From Sedimenticola sp. (GTDB lineage: Bacteria > Pseudomonadota > Gammaproteobacteria > Chromatiales > Chromatiaceae): a stretch of 16,272 nucleotides of DNA. Location of the stretch: contig JALVUB010000291.1 of NCBI GenBank assembly GCA_027023915.1, positions 1-16,272 on the forward strand, written 5' to 3'. Positions 14,835 through 16,272 of the stretch are shown here, in pieces (the first letter of the stretch is position 1; every line of letters begins with the position of its first letter). The notes beneath the pieces are model-generated. The model saw nothing but the letters and a program-made list of their open reading frames with translations. It had not been told where the DNA came from and did no database searches. Position numbers and translations under genes: made by a program.

Positions 14835-16272
14835 TCAACCACTCCACGCCTCCAGCCAGGCCTGAAACATGAGCACGTCCCACAGATGGTAAGCCCAGTT
14901 CCGCTCACCCGACAGATGCTCCTGCCACTTGCAGCGGATCGGCGCCGGGTCGAACCACCCCTCCCGGCGCAGTCGTCCCTCGTCCAGCAGGGACTCCGCC
15001 CAGTCGCGCAACGGCCCCCGAAGCCAGTGGTCGATGGGCACCCCGAACCCCATCTTGGGCCGGTCCATGATCTCCCGTGGCACATAACGATAGAGTACCT
15101 GCCGCAGGATCCATTTACCCTGGCCGTCGCGCACCTTCAGCCGCCTGGGCAGGCGCCATGCGAACTCCACCACGCGGTGATCGAGCAGGGGCACCCGAGT
15201 CTCCAGGCTCACCCCCATGGCGGCCCTGTCCACCTTCACCAAGATGTCGTCCGGCAGGTAGCTCACCAGGTCGGTGAACATCATGTAATCGGTGAAATCA
15301 TCCAGCCGCGCCTGGCGCTTCGGGTCGGTGAGGGCCGTGGGCAGCTCCCTGCCGCCGAACACCACCTTTTCCGGTTCGCTCCAGTGAGAAACCAGCCCCT
15401 TGTAGAGGGCCCTGTCACCGCCCCGCCCCAGCACCCCGGCCAGCTTGTGCAGCTTGTCGCCCGGCAGGGGCACCCGCAGCCGCTGGGGCAACACGGGCCC
15501 CAGCACCTGGAAGACCCGGTTCCACGCAGAGGGCGGCAGTGCCTTGAGCCCTTTTGCCACCAGCAGGCGGGCGCTACCGGGCAACCGCTGCAACCGGTCC
15601 ACGATCTGCCGCCCCTGGGCGTAGCGGTTGTAGCCGCCGAACAGTTCATCACCACCGTCTCCCGAGAGGCTCACCGTCACCTGCTGCCGCGCCAGCTGCG
15701 ACACCAGGAAAGTGGGAATCTGGGAAGAGTCGGCAAAGGGCTCATCGTAAAGATGCGGCAGCCGCGGGATCACCGCCATCGCCTCCTCCGGCGTCACATA
15801 AAGCTCGGTGTGATCCGTACCCAGGTGGCCGGCCACCACCTTGGCGTGATGGGCCTCGTTGTACCCCGCTTCGTGGAATCCGATGGAAAAGGTCTTCACC
15901 GGTTGCGAGGAGAGCGACTGCATCAAGGCCACCACCAGGGAGGAGTCGTAGCCGCCCGAGAGAAAGGCCCCCAGGGGCACGTCGGAGATCATCTTGTCCG
16001 CCAGGGTGTCGCGCAGCAACGACTCCAGCGCCTCCACCGCATCCCCGTCACTTCCTTCAAACGGTTCGGCAATGCCCTGCTCCACGATCTCCATGGCCGA
16101 CCAGTAGGGCTGCGGATCAGGCAGGTGGCCGGGCGGGCAGTCCGCCGGGATCCGCAGCAGGGTGCCCGGCATCAACTTGTGGATGGCCTGGTAGATCGAC
16201 CAGGGCGCCGGCACATAGTTGTGGCGCATGTAGAGCGTCAGCGCGTCGCGATTGATCTCCCCCACCCAGTCC
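14835..16272 (-). CDS. asnB: Asparagine synthase (glutamine-hydrolysing)-like protein, partial
   Basis: The 5' end is outside the window; the frame is open through the edge and 478 codons are visible. These are the end of the N-terminal glutaminase (Ntn) domain (NRDALTLYMRHNYVPAPWSI) and the whole synthetase domain: the PP-loop FLSGGYDSSLV near 15959-15939, FSIGFHEAGYNEAHHA, DEPFADSSQIPT, SLSGDGGDELFGGYNRY, and the C-terminal RVPLLDHRVVEFAW and PKMGFGVPIDHWLRGPLRDW. The catalytic Cys2 of the glutaminase cannot be checked. Homologues in polysaccharide clusters (WbpS type) are believed to amidate uronic acids of the glycan rather than make free asparagine; the location supports this, but the sequence alone does not decide. 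A GTG at 16265 is only an internal codon, not the start. Confidence 0.92.
   Translation of the reverse strand, partial: DWVGEINRDALTLYMRHNYVPAPWSIYQAIHKLMPGTLLRIPADCPPGHLPDPQPYWSAMEIVEQGIAEPFEGSDGDAVEALESLLRDTLADKMISDVPLGAFLSGGYDSSLVVALMQSLSSQPVKTFSIGFHEAGYNEAHHAKVVAGHLGTDHTELYVTPEEAMAVIPRLPHLYDEPFADSSQIPTFLVSQLARQQVTVSLSGDGGDELFGGYNRYAQGRQIVDRLQRLPGSARLLVAKGLKALPPSAWNRVFQVLGPVLPQRLRVPLPGDKLHKLAGVLGRGGDRALYKGLVSHWSEPEKVVFGGRELPTALTDPKRQARLDDFTDYMMFTDLVSYLPDDILVKVDRAAMGVSLETRVPLLDHRVVEFAWRLPRRLKVRDGQGKWILRQVLYRYVPREIMDRPKMGFGVPIDHWLRGPLRDWAESLLDEGRLRREGWFDPAPIRCKWQEHLSGERNWAYHLWDVLMFQAWLEAWSG

Overview
The window looks like chromosomal DNA of a GC-rich gammaproteobacterium. The evidence is the rpsU-yqeY-dnaG-rpoD order with tsaD divergent from rpsU, a tRNA-Ile2(CAU) directly behind rpoD as in Escherichia coli (ileX) and pseudomonads, a Pho-box-driven pstS, and a wbpV/wbpL/wbpM-type end of a surface-polysaccharide cluster. 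Genus cannot be decided from the sequence; a sulfur-oxidising or Chromatiales-like lineage is only a guess. Nearly everything is on the minus strand; tsaD is the only confident plus-strand protein gene.

Layout in plus coordinates. 1-2836: high-affinity phosphate transporter genes transcribed pstS-pstC-pstA (pstA cut by the window edge), with a Pho box and -10 at 2881-2914 and an intrinsic terminator/attenuator between pstS and pstC. 2932-3008: tRNA-Ile2(CAU). 3020-7286: macromolecular synthesis operon rpsU-yqeY-dnaG-rpoD, with a good promoter before rpsU and a second one in the dnaG-rpoD gap. 7441-8487: tsaD, divergent from rpsU. 8488-8715: a convergent gap holding several hairpins and a strong plus-strand terminator, possibly a small RNA. 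8716-16272: a polysaccharide/O-antigen-type operon on the minus strand, transcribed asparagine synthase-like (truncated at the edge), GT4 glycosyltransferase, WbpV-like NAD-dependent reductase/epimerase, WbpL-like polyisoprenyl-phosphate sugar-phosphate transferase, WbpM-like UDP-GlcNAc 4,6-dehydratase.

The last three enzymes form a coherent module by family knowledge: the WbpM type makes UDP-4-keto-6-deoxy-GlcNAc, the WbpV type reduces it to a 6-deoxy-HexNAc nucleotide sugar, and the WbpL type loads it on undecaprenyl phosphate to start a repeat unit; the GT4 enzyme would extend it, and the asparagine synthase-like protein may amidate a uronic acid or similar group.

The accessory part is about 880 bp between the wbpV-like and wbpL-like genes. 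It holds a DUF4258/DUF2283 pair with a 4-nt overlap, a Phd/YefM-type antitoxin, and what looks like the last ~33 codons of a VapC/PIN toxin whose body is missing. Palindromic repeats decorate the same operon: a triple array between the wbpL-like and wbpM-like genes, one of which encodes the C-terminal tail of the WbpL-like protein, and an inverted pair before the GT4 gene. No CRISPR array, insertion sequence, rRNA or phage gene was seen.
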